64,000 bases of DNA, taken from Desulfofundulus thermobenzoicus (lineage in GTDB: Bacteria; Bacillota; Desulfotomaculia; Desulfotomaculales; Desulfovirgulaceae). The stretch covers positions 1 through 64,000 of the forward strand of contig NZ_WHYR01000005.1 in the NCBI RefSeq assembly GCF_009428905.1. Direction: 5' to 3'. The notes under the pieces were generated by a model. That model had not been told where the DNA came from and searched no databases. It saw only the letters and a list, made by a program, of their open reading frames with translations. Below are positions 1 to 8,472 of the stretch, piece by piece. The position numbers and the translations under genes were made by a program. Within the stretch, counting starts at the first letter, position 1. Each line of letters begins with the position of its first letter.

Positions 1-615
1 CCCCCGCCCCCGGGTGACCACGGTGCCCAGGTAGGCCATATTGCGGGCATCCCCCGGGATGACTTTGCCAGCGATGGCCTGCACCTGTTTTTTCGCCGGA
101 ATGGACTCGCCGGTTAAAGCCGATTCCTCCACTTCCAGGTTTACTGCCTGCACCAGGCGCACATCGGCAGGCACCCGATCCCCGGCCTCCAGCAAAACCA
201 AATCCCCCGGCACCAGTTCAGCAGCGGGGATTTTGCGCTCCAACCCGCCCCGGATCACGCGGGCTTCGGGGGCGGCCAGTTCCCTTAAGGCCTCCATGGA
301 GCGTTCGGCCCGATACTCCTGGATACAGCCCAGGACGGCGTTTAATGTAACAATAATCATGATGGTCACGGCGTCGGCGTATTCACCCAGAAAACCCGAT
401 ATCACCGTAGCCGCCAGTAAAATGAGCACCATGAAATCCCTGAACTGCTCCAAAAACAGCTGCCACAACGGCACCCGGGGAGCCCTGGTCAGCTGGTTGG
501 GGCCGAAGCGCGCCATCCTCTCCCTGACCGCACCGTCATCCAGGCCCCGCTCCAGGCTGGTTTGCAGTACCGCCGCCACTTCCTGTCCGGATAGGGAATA
601 CCACTGTTCCGGCAT
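1..615 (-). CDS. P-type cation-transporting ATPase, N-terminal part (cut by window edge)
   Basis: The first 205 residues of a P-type ATPase; the rest lies beyond base 1. The protein begins MPEQWYSLSGQEVAAVLQ, the cation-ATPase N-terminal domain typical of Ca2+/SERCA-like (P2A) pumps. A first pair of membrane helices follows at about residues 55-100, then the actuator domain with EESALTGESIPAKK, which contains the conserved TGES dephosphorylation loop. An in-frame stop lies immediately upstream of ATG 615, and AGGGGTGAT is correctly spaced before it. The family couples ATP hydrolysis to cation export across the membrane; calcium is the likely ion by family resemblance, but ion-binding helices M4-M6 are outside the window. 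It is transcribed divergently from rqcH. Confidence 0.9.
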   Translation of the reverse strand, partial: MPEQWYSLSGQEVAAVLQTSLERGLDDGAVRERMARFGPNQLTRAPRVPLWQLFLEQFRDFMVLILLAATVISGFLGEYADAVTIMIIVTLNAVLGCIQEYRAERSMEALRELAAPEARVIRGGLERKIPAAELVPGDLVLLEAGDRVPADVRLVQAVNLEVEESALTGESIPAKKQVQAIAGKVIPGDARNMAYLGTVVTRGRG

Positions 616-932
616 CGGACATCACCCCTGTTTGTCCCTTTGTCCCATTTAAGCTTATGCGCAGCTGGTGGCAAAAATAACCGGGGAACAGGCCGGCGGT
701 TTTTTCAACTTTTCCAGTCACCGGACGCAGCCGGTCTTTATGGTAAACAAGGTTTTTTAGCGGTTCCGCCCGGTAACGGGACCCAAAGCGGCAAAAGCAT
801 AAACGGTTATGCCCTTGATACCGGATCCCTATAGATGTTAAACTGTCATATGACATGCCGGATTAACCGGGCCGGCGCTGTAAGGCCTTCCGGTAATTTC
901 CGCATGATAGCTGACGAAAGGAAGCCTTTCCC
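616..932. other. Divergent intergenic region, no gene seen
   Basis: 317 bases separate the ATPase start from the rqcH start, so promoters for both must lie here. I see no convincing coding frame and no strong sigma-A match; the best plus-strand candidate is TTGATA near 814 followed 17 bases later by TTAAAC, which is weak. Confidence 0.4.
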
Positions 933-2717
933 ATGCCCTTTGACGGATTGGTACTGGCGGCCATAGGCCACGAATTGAAGATAAAAATAATGGATGGCCG
1001 GATTGACCGGATATACCAGCCTTCCCCCCTGGAGATGAACCTGATCATTCACCGCCCCGGGGAACGCCTGCGCCTTTTGCTCTCGGCCCACCCCGAACAC
1101 GCCCGCATCCACCTGACCGGGCAAACCCGGGAAAACCCCGCTTCTCCCCCGCTTTTCTGCATGGTCCTGCGCAAGCACCTGGAAGGGGGGCGCATCCGGG
1201 AGATCCGCCAGCCGGGACTGGACCGGGTGCTGATCCTGAAGGTTCAGGGACGGGATGAACTGGGCCGTTTATGCATCAAAGAATTGATTTGTGAAATCAT
1301 GGGCCGGCACAGTAACATTATCCTGGTGGACGCCGGCAGCAAGCAGATCATCGATGCCATCAAGCGATACACCCATGCCGTAAGCCGGCACCGGGAGGTA
1401 TTGCCAGGCCGGGAATATATTCCCCCGCCGGAACAGCACAAGCTGAACCCTTTCACCCTGGATGAGGAGGAATTTCGCCGGGCGTTACTGCAGGAGTCTC
1501 TGGATGCACCCGTGCAGGCCGTTCTGCACCGCCGCCTGGACGGCGTAAGCCCAATTATGGCCAGAGAAATAGTCTACCGGGCGGGGCTGGAGGACGGGCT
1601 GGTGGTGGATCACTGCGGAGAATATGAACTGCGGGTTTTGTGGCAGGCGCTGCAGCAAATAGCCCGCCCGGCCGCCCGGGGGGAATTTCACCCCACCCTC
1701 ATCCTGGACCGGCACGGCCGGCCCAGGGAATTTGCCGCCTTTGAGCTGACCCACCTTCAGTCCCCCGGTCGCAAACACGGGTCCATGAACCAGGTGGCGG
1801 ATTTGTTTTATGCCGCCAGGGAGGAACAGTCCAGGATGGAACAGGTGCGCCAGTCCCTTTTAAGTGCAGTACGGCGGGAAATGACCCGGGTGGGTAGAAA
1901 ACTGGCCCTGCAGGAGGAAAGCCTGGCCGAGGCCCAGAGGGCGGAGGAGTTGAAGTTATACGGTGAACTGCTCACGGCCAACCTCTGGCGCCTGGAAAAG
2001 GGAGCCCGGGAAGTTAGCCTGGAAAACTTTTATGACCCGGCCAACCGGCCGGTAACCATCCCCCTGGATCCCTGTTTGAGTCCGGTAGAAAATGCCCAGG
2101 CCTATTTTAAAAAATATACCCGGGCCAGAAATACCGCTGTTGAGGCCCGCACCCGGGCTGAGCAGAGCAAAGAGGAGCTGGAATATTTAACAGGCGTGGA
2201 AACGGCCCTGCACCAGGCCGCCACCATGACCGAAGTGGCGGAAATAAGGCAGGAACTGGAAGAACAGGGCTACCTGCCGGCACTCCCGGCAGAAAGACCG
2301 GGAAAAAGGGAGCCGGAAAAACCCCGGCCCCTGACCTTCACCTCCAGCGACGGCTTTACCATACTGGTGGGGCGGAACAACAGGCAAAACGACTACCTGA
2401 CCACCCGCCTGGCCCGGGATGAGGACATCTGGCTGCATACCAGGCAGATTCCCGGCTCCCACGTGATCATCCGCGCCGGCGGCCGGGAGGTGCCGGACAC
2501 CACCCTGCAGGAAGCCGCCTCCCTGGCCGCCTACTTCAGCCGGGCCCGGGAGTCGCAAAACGTGCCGGTGGATTACACCCTTCGTAAGAATGTCAGCAAG
2601 CCCCGGGGCGCCCGGCCGGGTTACGTGATCTATACCGGGCAGCGCACCATTAACGCCAGCCCCGGGGAGGAACTGGTGGAGAAGCTGCGGTCCGCTCATG
2701 GTCATCCAGAAAAATGA
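933..2717 (+). CDS. rqcH: RqcH / NFACT-family ribosome quality control protein
   Basis: 594 residues, close to the usual 570-590 of bacterial Rqc2 homologues (also annotated as fibronectin-binding protein FbpA). The N-terminal NFACT-N domain begins MPFDGLVLAAIGHELK and contains GLDRVL, where the Asp-Arg pair corresponds to the pair needed for Ala-tRNA engagement in the family. A coiled-coil middle (about residues 290-430) is followed by the C-terminal NFACT-R domain with DEDIWLHTRQIPGSHVII. Known role in the family: binding stalled 50S subunits carrying peptidyl-tRNA and adding C-terminal alanine tails for degradation. ATG 933 is preceded by GAAAGGAAG. It appears to be a single-gene unit. Confidence 0.93.
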   Translation: MPFDGLVLAAIGHELKIKIMDGRIDRIYQPSPLEMNLIIHRPGERLRLLLSAHPEHARIHLTGQTRENPASPPLFCMVLRKHLEGGRIREIRQPGLDRVLILKVQGRDELGRLCIKELICEIMGRHSNIILVDAGSKQIIDAIKRYTHAVSRHREVLPGREYIPPPEQHKLNPFTLDEEEFRRALLQESLDAPVQAVLHRRLDGVSPIMAREIVYRAGLEDGLVVDHCGEYELRVLWQALQQIARPAARGEFHPTLILDRHGRPREFAAFELTHLQSPGRKHGSMNQVADLFYAAREEQSRMEQVRQSLLSAVRREMTRVGRKLALQEESLAEAQRAEELKLYGELLTANLWRLEKGAREVSLENFYDPANRPVTIPLDPCLSPVENAQAYFKKYTRARNTAVEARTRAEQSKEELEYLTGVETALHQAATMTEVAEIRQELEEQGYLPALPAERPGKREPEKPRPLTFTSSDGFTILVGRNNRQNDYLTTRLARDEDIWLHTRQIPGSHVIIRAGGREVPDTTLQEAASLAAYFSRARESQNVPVDYTLRKNVSKPRGARPGYVIYTGQRTINASPGEELVEKLRSAHGHPEK

Positions 2718-2835
2718 GCCCCCATAGTTTGCGGGCAAGCCCGGGCAGTATCCGGGGGCCGAATAATCCCGGCGGAAAACTTCGATTCCGGTAAAAAAAG
2801 TACTCCAGATAATCTTCGGCAACCGGCACTAGTCT

Positions 2836-3804
2836 TCAGCCCGCCGCCTTTAAACCCATGGAACCAAGCATGTCCAGGTCCTTCTCTATTTCATTGCCCC
2901 GGGTGGTAAGATAGTTGCCGATCATCAGGCCGTTCACGGCCACGGCCAGAGCTTCCCCCTGCCGGTAGCCCAGGGCCGGCTCCCGCCCGCCGCACAGCCG
3001 GAAGGTGGCCCGGGGCATGATCAGCCGGAAAAGGGCCACGGTTTTTAAGATCTCCTCCACGGGCGGGGGCTTCTGTCCGGCCAGGGGGGTACCGGGTATG
3101 GGGTTGAGGATGTTCACCGGCACCGAGGTCACCCCCAGTTCCCGCAGTTCCAGGACCATTTCCAGCCGGTCCTCCATCCTTTCCCCCAGGCCGATGATGC
3201 CCCCGGCACAGACAGAAAGCCCGGCCGCCCGGGAGGCCCGGATGGTGGCCACCCGTTCTTCAAAGGTGTGGGTGGTACAGATTTGGGGAAAATAGCGGCG
3301 GCTGGTTTCCAGGTTATGGTGATACATGGTTACCCCCTCTTCTTTTAACCGCCGGGCCTTTTCCTGATCAATGATCCCCAGGGAAGCACATAGCTGCAAC
3401 CGCGTTTCGGCCCGCAGCACCCGGTAAATGGCCAGCACCTGCTCAAAATCATGCTCCCCGATGCCCCGGCCGCTGGTGACCAGGGCAAAACGCCGGGCAC
3501 CGGCGGCCTCCATACGCCGGGCTTTCTCCAGGGCCTTTTCCGGGCCGATCAATGGATATATCTTTACCCCGGTTTTATGGTGTGAGGACTGGGCGCAAAA
3601 GCGGCAATTCTCACTGCACAGCCCGGAACGGGCGTTGACGATGGAGCACAACTCCACTTCCCTGCCCGTGAAACGCTCCCGTACCTGCCGGGACAGGTCC
3701 AGCAGTTCCATCAGATATCCCGGCGGGAGGCCGGCCAGCTGTAAAGCCTCTTCCCGGGACAACCCCTCCCCGGACATAACCTTATTTTTAATTTCCCGCC
3801 ACAC
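2836..3804 (-). CDS. bioB: Biotin synthase
   Basis: 322 residues. It converts dethiobiotin to biotin using S-adenosylmethionine and iron-sulfur clusters. The radical SAM motif is seen as CSENCRFC (CX3CX2C) at about residues 58-65, and the barrel continues with YHHNLETS and VCAGGIIGLGE, as in BioB. GTG 3804 is chosen because a run of seven G lies seven bases upstream. It is the last gene of the bioY-bioD-bioA-bioB operon and starts 36 bases after bioA ends. No clear terminator follows; a long inverted repeat sits between it and the convergent rqcH. Confidence 0.96.
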   Translation of the reverse strand: MWREIKNKVMSGEGLSREEALQLAGLPPGYLMELLDLSRQVRERFTGREVELCSIVNARSGLCSENCRFCAQSSHHKTGVKIYPLIGPEKALEKARRMEAAGARRFALVTSGRGIGEHDFEQVLAIYRVLRAETRLQLCASLGIIDQEKARRLKEEGVTMYHHNLETSRRYFPQICTTHTFEERVATIRASRAAGLSVCAGGIIGLGERMEDRLEMVLELRELGVTSVPVNILNPIPGTPLAGQKPPPVEEILKTVALFRLIMPRATFRLCGGREPALGYRQGEALAVAVNGLMIGNYLTTRGNEIEKDLDMLGSMGLKAAG

Positions 3805-3840
3805 TATGTAACCCCCCCATTAACAAATTGGACATGGGAA

Positions 3841-5208
3841 TTAATGTCCTGTAACCGCAGCTATTGATTCGAAAGTGATTTCCAGGACATTATTCAATTC
3901 CCCTTCCGACATGGTCAGGATGGGCATGAGCACAATCACGTCGCCCAGGGGGCGGATGATCAGGCCCCGGCGGCGGGCCTCCAGGATCACCCGGTGGCCC
4001 ACCTGCTCCTGCACCGGGTAAGATTTTTTCGTCTCTCTGTCGGCCACCAGTTCAATCCCCACCATCATCCCCCGCTGGCGGATATCCCCCACATGGGGCA
4101 GCTGCCAGAAACTTTCCAGTCCCCGGCGCAATAGTTCGATTTTGGGCTGCAGGGTACCCGGCAAACCCTCCTGTTCAAAGAGTTCCATGCTGGCCAGGGC
4201 GGCGGCACAGGCCACGGGGTTGCCCGTGTAGGTATGGCCGTGGTAAAAGGTACGGCATTCCTCCGGTTTGCCCAGAAAGGCACTGTAAATCTCGTCGGTG
4301 GTCAGGGTGGCCGCCAGGGGGAGATAACCGCCGGTAATACCCTTGGCCAGGCACATCAGGTCCGGAGAGACTCCTTCATGTTCACAGGCAAAAAGGCGGC
4401 CCGTGCGGCCGAATCCCACGGCCACTTCATCGGCAATAAGCAGGATATTGTACCTGGTACATAATTCCCGCACCCGTCTCAAGTACCCCGCAGGAGCGGT
4501 GATCATCCCGGCCGCCCCCTGCACCAGGGGCTCAATGATCAGGGCGGCCACTTCCCCGTGGTGTTTCCCCATCAGTTCTTCCAGCCGGTCCACACAGGCC
4601 ATGCCGCAGCCATCTTTTTCCAGTTCCAGGGGGCAGCGATAGCAGTACGGTGCGGGGGCATGGAGGCACTGAAAAAGCAGGGGCCTGAAGATGCCATGGA
4701 AGAGGGACATGCCGCCCACACTTACGGAACCAATGGTGTCGCCATGATAGGCCTCCGCCAGGGAGATGAACTTTGTCTTGCTGTGGTGGCGCCCCCCTTC
4801 CTTCTGCTGCCAGTATTGAAAGGCCATCTTCAGGGCAATCTCCACGGCAGTGGCGCCGGCGTCGGAGTAAAAAACTTTGTTCAGTCCAGAGGGAGTAATC
4901 TCTACCAATTTTTTGGCCAGGAGGATGGACGGCACGTTAGCCAGGCCCAGCAGGGTGGAGTGGGCTATTAAATCCAGCTGTTCTTTGATGGCCCGGTTCA
5001 GGGCCGGGTGGCAGTGGCCGTGGACGGTCACCCACAGGGAGGAAACGCCGTCCAAATAGCGGTTACCTTCCACATCAATTAAATAACTGCCTTCCCCCCG
5101 GGCAATGATCAGGGGCTTTTCCTGAACATATTGCTGCATCTGGGTAAAGGGATGCCAGACATACTGCCTGTCCCATTGTTCCAGCAGTACAGGGTCAAAG
5201 GTTTGCAA
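3841..5208 (-). CDS. bioA: Adenosylmethionine-8-amino-7-oxononanoate aminotransferase
   Basis: Class III PLP aminotransferase, 455 residues, making 7,8-diaminopelargonate from KAPA. Visible hallmarks are WHPFTQMQQY at the N-terminus, FYSDAGATAVEIALK (PLP phosphate loop), LIADEVAVGFGRTG, the PLP lysine in LAKGITGGYLPLA, and HGHTYTGNPVACAAALAS. TTG 5208 is preferred to GTG 5217, because CGGAGGTG lies six bases before the TTG and overlaps the GTG. The amino donor (SAM, or lysine as in some Bacillus BioK-type enzymes) cannot be decided from sequence. The gene lies 36 bases after bioD in the same operon. Confidence 0.95.
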   Translation of the reverse strand: MQTFDPVLLEQWDRQYVWHPFTQMQQYVQEKPLIIARGEGSYLIDVEGNRYLDGVSSLWVTVHGHCHPALNRAIKEQLDLIAHSTLLGLANVPSILLAKKLVEITPSGLNKVFYSDAGATAVEIALKMAFQYWQQKEGGRHHSKTKFISLAEAYHGDTIGSVSVGGMSLFHGIFRPLLFQCLHAPAPYCYRCPLELEKDGCGMACVDRLEELMGKHHGEVAALIIEPLVQGAAGMITAPAGYLRRVRELCTRYNILLIADEVAVGFGRTGRLFACEHEGVSPDLMCLAKGITGGYLPLAATLTTDEIYSAFLGKPEECRTFYHGHTYTGNPVACAAALASMELFEQEGLPGTLQPKIELLRRGLESFWQLPHVGDIRQRGMMVGIELVADRETKKSYPVQEQVGHRVILEARRRGLIIRPLGDVIVLMPILTMSEGELNNVLEITFESIAAVTGH

Positions 5209-5244
5209 AACAGGCACCTCCGCAGGAAATTGAATAATAACGTT

Positions 5245-5958
5245 TTAAAGCAGCTCCCGCCAGGCCACAGCCTGTTCCACCGCATCTAAAAGTCCGCCGG
5301 TCCGGCCTTCTTCCACACTCACCGCCGGCAGGTACGGCACTATGCCCAGCACCCTCACACCGGTCATCGCCTCAATAACGAGCGGATTGTTCATTTCCGT
5401 GGGACCGGCCTCTTCCTGCTTCTGACCGTTGATAATGATCCCGGCCACCGCCAGGCCGGCATTCCGGGCATAGGCCACGGTCAGCACGGTATGGTTGATA
5501 CTGCCCAGGCCCGGGCGGGCCACCACCAAAAGGGGCAGGGAAAGTTCCCCGGCCAGGTGAGCCACGGTAAATTCCGGGCCGGAAAGGGGTACACATAATC
5601 CACCGGCCCCCTCCACCAGGGTTAAATGGTGCTTCTGCAGTGCCTGCCGGCAGAAATCCACCACCCGCCCGGGTGCAATGCTTTCCCCGGAAAGCTGTGC
5701 AGCCAGGTGCGGGGATACCGCCGGCTCAAAGCGGTACAGATTCAATTCATCCATGGGTAAAGACAACCCGGCCGCCCGGCGGTAAAAGGCCGCATCTTCG
5801 GGGATTAATTGTCCATCCTGCATAACGGCTCCGCTCTGCACAGGCTTTACCGCCAGGGCGTCAATACCCCGGCGCCGCCAGACCCCCACCAGGGCGGCGG
5901 TGATCACCGTTTTGCCTACACCGGTATCGGTACCGGTAACCAGATATCCTTTGCCCAT
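5245..5958 (-). CDS. bioD: Dethiobiotin synthetase
   Basis: 237 residues from ATG 5958. An ATP-dependent carboxylase closing the ureido ring of dethiobiotin. The N-terminus MGKGYLVTGTDTGVGKT carries the P-loop GTDTGVGKT; further family motifs are AVKPVQSG and LVEGAGGLCVPL. The frame stays open further upstream into bioY, but ATG 5958 has GGGAGGTGG before it and overlaps the bioY stop by one base (TGATG), indicating translational coupling. Confidence 0.95.
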   Translation of the reverse strand: MGKGYLVTGTDTGVGKTVITAALVGVWRRRGIDALAVKPVQSGAVMQDGQLIPEDAAFYRRAAGLSLPMDELNLYRFEPAVSPHLAAQLSGESIAPGRVVDFCRQALQKHHLTLVEGAGGLCVPLSGPEFTVAHLAGELSLPLLVVARPGLGSINHTVLTVAYARNAGLAVAGIIINGQKQEEAGPTEMNNPLVIEAMTGVRVLGIVPYLPAVSVEEGRTGGLLDAVEQAVAWRELL

Positions 5959-6527
5959 CAGACCACCTCCCGGTGCACTGGATTGAGCAGTTGCAGGGTT
6001 TTGTAGACCTTGCTCCCGGTAAGAGAAGCCACCACAGAAAGGAAGAGGTCCCCCGGGGAGCAGATGATGGCCCCAAACCATACCGCCTGGGCCAGGGTAA
6101 AGGTTTTATGCACCACGTAGTTTAAAATTATGTACAGGTGTAACACCCCCAGGGTATAAACCACCACCAACCCGGCCAGGCTGGCCAGAAAATAACCCGG
6201 CACGCCCCTTTCCCGCAATTTTTCCGCCACCGCTCCAATTACGTAAGCCCCCAGGGCAAATCCCACCAGATAGCCAAAGGTGGGCTGCAGTACATAGGCC
6301 GGCCCGCCACCCTGGGTAAAAATGGGCAGCCCGGCCAGGCCCAGGACCAGGTAGACCACCTGGCTCATAAAGGCCAGCCGCCTGCCCAGCAAAAGCCCGG
6401 CAAAGAGGACAAAGAGAAACTGCAGGGTGAAGGGCACATAGGGAATGGGGATTTTAATGAACGCCCCCACCGCCGTCAGTGCCGCAAACATGGATACCAG
6501 CACCATATCCCTCACGCTGAGCTGCAA
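5958..6527 (-). CDS. bioY: Biotin ECF transporter S component BioY
   Basis: Integral membrane substrate-binding subunit for biotin uptake, 189 residues with about six hydrophobic helices. Family features include FAALTAVGAFIKIPIP and GGPAYVLQPTFGYLVGFALG. TTG 6527 is preferred because AAGGGGGGG ends seven bases before it; ATG 6506 is an alternative. It is the first gene of the biotin operon, directly behind a promoter with a BirA-type operator, so uptake and synthesis should be co-repressed when biotin is plentiful. The ECF energising subunits (A, A', T) are not in this window. Confidence 0.93.
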   Translation of the reverse strand: MQLSVRDMVLVSMFAALTAVGAFIKIPIPYVPFTLQFLFVLFAGLLLGRRLAFMSQVVYLVLGLAGLPIFTQGGGPAYVLQPTFGYLVGFALGAYVIGAVAEKLRERGVPGYFLASLAGLVVVYTLGVLHLYIILNYVVHKTFTLAQAVWFGAIICSPGDLFLSVVASLTGSKVYKTLQLLNPVHREVV

Positions 6528-6543
6528 AACCAATCCCCCCCTT

Positions 6544-6578
6544 ATTGTTAACCATACCAACTGCACTGGTTAACCAAT
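6544..6578 (-). promoter_or_regulatory. BirA biotin-repressor operator
   Basis: ATTGTTAACC, a 14-base spacer and GGTTAACCAAT form an almost perfect palindrome with the half-site and spacing known for BirA boxes in Gram-positive bacteria. It starts directly next to the -10 box of the bioY promoter, so a bound repressor would cover the transcription start. The repressor gene birA is not in this window. Confidence 0.9.
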
Positions 6579-6607
6579 ACTATATAAAAACCCCGTGGTA
6601 ATGTCAA
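6579..6607 (-). promoter_or_regulatory. Sigma-A promoter of the biotin operon
   Basis: Reading the minus strand, TTGACA (6602-6607) and TATAGT (6579-6584) are separated by exactly 17 bases, close to the ideal sigma-A promoter. It lies immediately upstream of the BirA operator and points at bioY. Confidence 0.88.
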
Positions 6608-6721
6608 CCATAAAATCTATTACGGTAAACTGTTATCCGGGTGCTACTTCAATCTTAATACGGGCCGGGTACCCTTTCCACCGGATACTTTGGAGTGTCT
6701 TCTCATACTTAATTTTCTCTA

Positions 6722-6756
6722 GCCGGGTATCCTTACCAATAAACCGGATACCCGGC
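6722..6756. repeat. Perfect inverted repeat downstream of alr
   Basis: GCCGGGTATCC (6722-6732) and its exact complement (6746-6756) flank a 13-base loop, 13 bases beyond the alr stop. There is no clear T-run on the minus side, so if it ends alr transcription it is not a textbook intrinsic terminator. Confidence 0.6.
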
Positions 6757-6768
6757 CATTCCCACCAA

Positions 6769-7905
6769 TTATTCAAAATAAACCCGCGGCACCCGCTTGC
6801 TGATTAAACAGACCACTTCATAATTGATGGTGCCCATGTGGGCGGCCACTTCTTCCACGGGCAGGAACCGGCCTTTCTGCGTTCCAAAAAGAACAGCCTC
6901 ATCCCCCGCCCGCACCCCGGGAATACCGGTGACGTCCACCATACACTGGTCCATGCACACCCGGCCCACCACCGGCGCCCGCCGCCCGTGAATCAGCACC
7001 GATGCTTTGTTGGACAGCAGCCGGGACCAGCCGTCGGCGTAGCCAATGGGCAGGGTGGCAATGACCGACGGGGCTGCGGTGGTAAATTTACGGCCATAGC
7101 TGATGGAAGTGCCCGCCGGCACCTCCTTGACCTGGGCCACCCGGGCTTTCAGTTCCATGGCCGGTTTTAAATCAACCACCCGCCGCACTTCCGGGGAGGG
7201 CCAGAGGCCGTATAAAATAATCCCGGGCCGCACCATATCCAGGTGCATTTCCGGCAGTTCCAGGGTGGTGGCGCTGTTGGCCACATGTTTTATGGGGATG
7301 GTCACCCCCCTGGCCTCGATACCGGCCATGGCTTCCATAAAACGGGCAAACTGCCACCGGGTGTAGCTTTTATCCCTTTCATCGGCACTGGCCATGTGGG
7401 TAAAGGCTCCTTCCACGTGCAACCCCGGCAGTACCGCCACGGCGGCGGCAAAATCCGGCGCTTCGGCGGGGGGTACCCCGATGCGGCCCATGCCCGTGTC
7501 AATCTTCAAATGCACCCGGGCTTTTTTCCCGGCGGCCACGGCAGCGGCCGAGATGGCCCGGGCATCGTCCAGGGAAAAGACGGTCTGGGTGATGCCGTGT
7601 TCCACCAGCAGTGGTGCCTGCTCCGGCGGCGTGTAGCCCAGGATGAGAATGGGGGCGGTTATGCCTGCCCGCCTCAAGGCCAGGGCTTCGTCCAAAATGG
7701 CCACCGCCAGGTAGCCGGCCCCGTTCTCCAGGGCCACCCGGGCCACCGGCAGGGCTCCGTGGCCGTAGGCGTCGGCCTTGACTACGGCACAAAACTTTGT
7801 CTGCGGTTTTAACAACCCGCGGATAACACGCACATTATGGGCCACGGCCGTTAAATTCACCCGGGCCCACACGGGGCGGCCGCTTACATTGCTTGCTGCA
7901 GACAT
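6769..7905 (-). CDS. alr: Alanine racemase
   Basis: 378 residues. Interconverts L- and D-alanine for peptidoglycan. The PLP lysine lies in [11 protein letters not shown], the second-base tyrosine in [10 protein letters not shown], and the C-terminal beta domain has [17 protein letters not shown] 7905 is chosen because AAAGAGG lies eight bases upstream; the open frame extends 19 codons further through a T-rich TTTG/TTTA tract with no ribosome site. It is the last gene of a minus-strand alanine block (permease, ald, alr), separated from ald by a repeat element. Confidence 0.95.
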   Translation of the reverse strand: MSAASNVSGRPVWARVNLTAVAHNVRVIRGLLKPQTKFCAVVKADAYGHGALPVARVALENGAGYLAVAILDEALALRRAGITAPILILGYTPPEQAPLLVEHGITQTVFSLDDARAISAAAVAAGKKARVHLKIDTGMGRIGVPPAEAPDFAAAVAVLPGLHVEGAFTHMASADERDKSYTRWQFARFMEAMAGIEARGVTIPIKHVANSATTLELPEMHLDMVRPGIILYGLWPSPEVRRVVDLKPAMELKARVAQVKEVPAGTSISYGRKFTTAAPSVIATLPIGYADGWSRLLSNKASVLIHGRRAPVVGRVCMDQCMVDVTGIPGVRAGDEAVLFGTQKGRFLPVEEVAAHMGTINYEVVCLISKRVPRVYFE

Positions 7906-8025
7906 GGGGAAGACCTCTTTCCATGTTTGTTTATTTATTTGTTTGTTTATTTCAACCCTCACCCGGCATGGGAAGGCCGGGTGCTATAGTTGCCAAAGAT
8001 GAAAAAGGTTAAGCAAGGGGAATTC

Positions 8026-8051
8026 CCGCCGGCCGGTAACCGGCGGTTTTT
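8026..8051 (+). terminator. Terminator-like hairpin with no plus-strand gene upstream
   Basis: CCGCCGG (8026-8032) pairs with CCGGCGG (8040-8046) and is followed by five T on the plus strand. Read on the minus strand it is a hairpin in the alr leader without a T-run. A second hairpin, GAGGGG (8077-8082) with CCCCTC (8095-8100), follows. No plus-strand gene ends here, so the purpose is unexplained. Confidence 0.45.
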
Positions 8052-8111
8052 ACTTAAAACGGGTTTACTGTGCAAAGAGGGGCCTTATCCAGGACCCCTC
8101 GTTTCATTTTG

Positions 8112-8427
8112 TGTAACTATTCAGTGAAACCGGTGTGGGCACGGCGTTGTCCCCGCTCACTCCGGTGCTCCGCGCCGACAGTACCACAGCTCGCTTCGGG
8201 CCGGCTCTGGCTCCCTGCGGATTGCCATCGATACTATTACTTATGCTATCTTACTGTTTTTCTCCGATGTGATTCTGTCACGTTTCTAAAGACGTTTACG
8301 TTGGCGTCCTCGGGAGCCGAGCCGGCAACCTCAGCTCGCTGGGTACTGTTACCGGCGCTTCGCAATGTCGTTCGCTCTGGGCAACGCCGTGCCTTCATAT
8401 CAACCACCGGTTCCAGTGAACACTTAC
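8112..8427. repeat. Long palindromic repeat element (family copy B)
   Basis: A 316-base imperfect palindrome between ald and alr. The outer arms are nearly complementary: TATTCAGTGAAACCGGTG on the left and CACCGGTTCCAGTGAACAC on the right. Next inside, GGCACGGCGTTG at about 8138 pairs with CAACGCCGTGCC at about 8382. A further inner pair runs from ACAGTACC (8169) to GGTACTGT (8342). The same outer sequence occurs in a shorter form at 46312-46437 and the inner part recurs at 19341-19530. Open frames across it are by-products of the repeat. Confidence 0.75.
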
Positions 8428-8472
8428 CATTTTGTTTTATTTTAACCGCACCTCAACCATTGCACAACCCCG

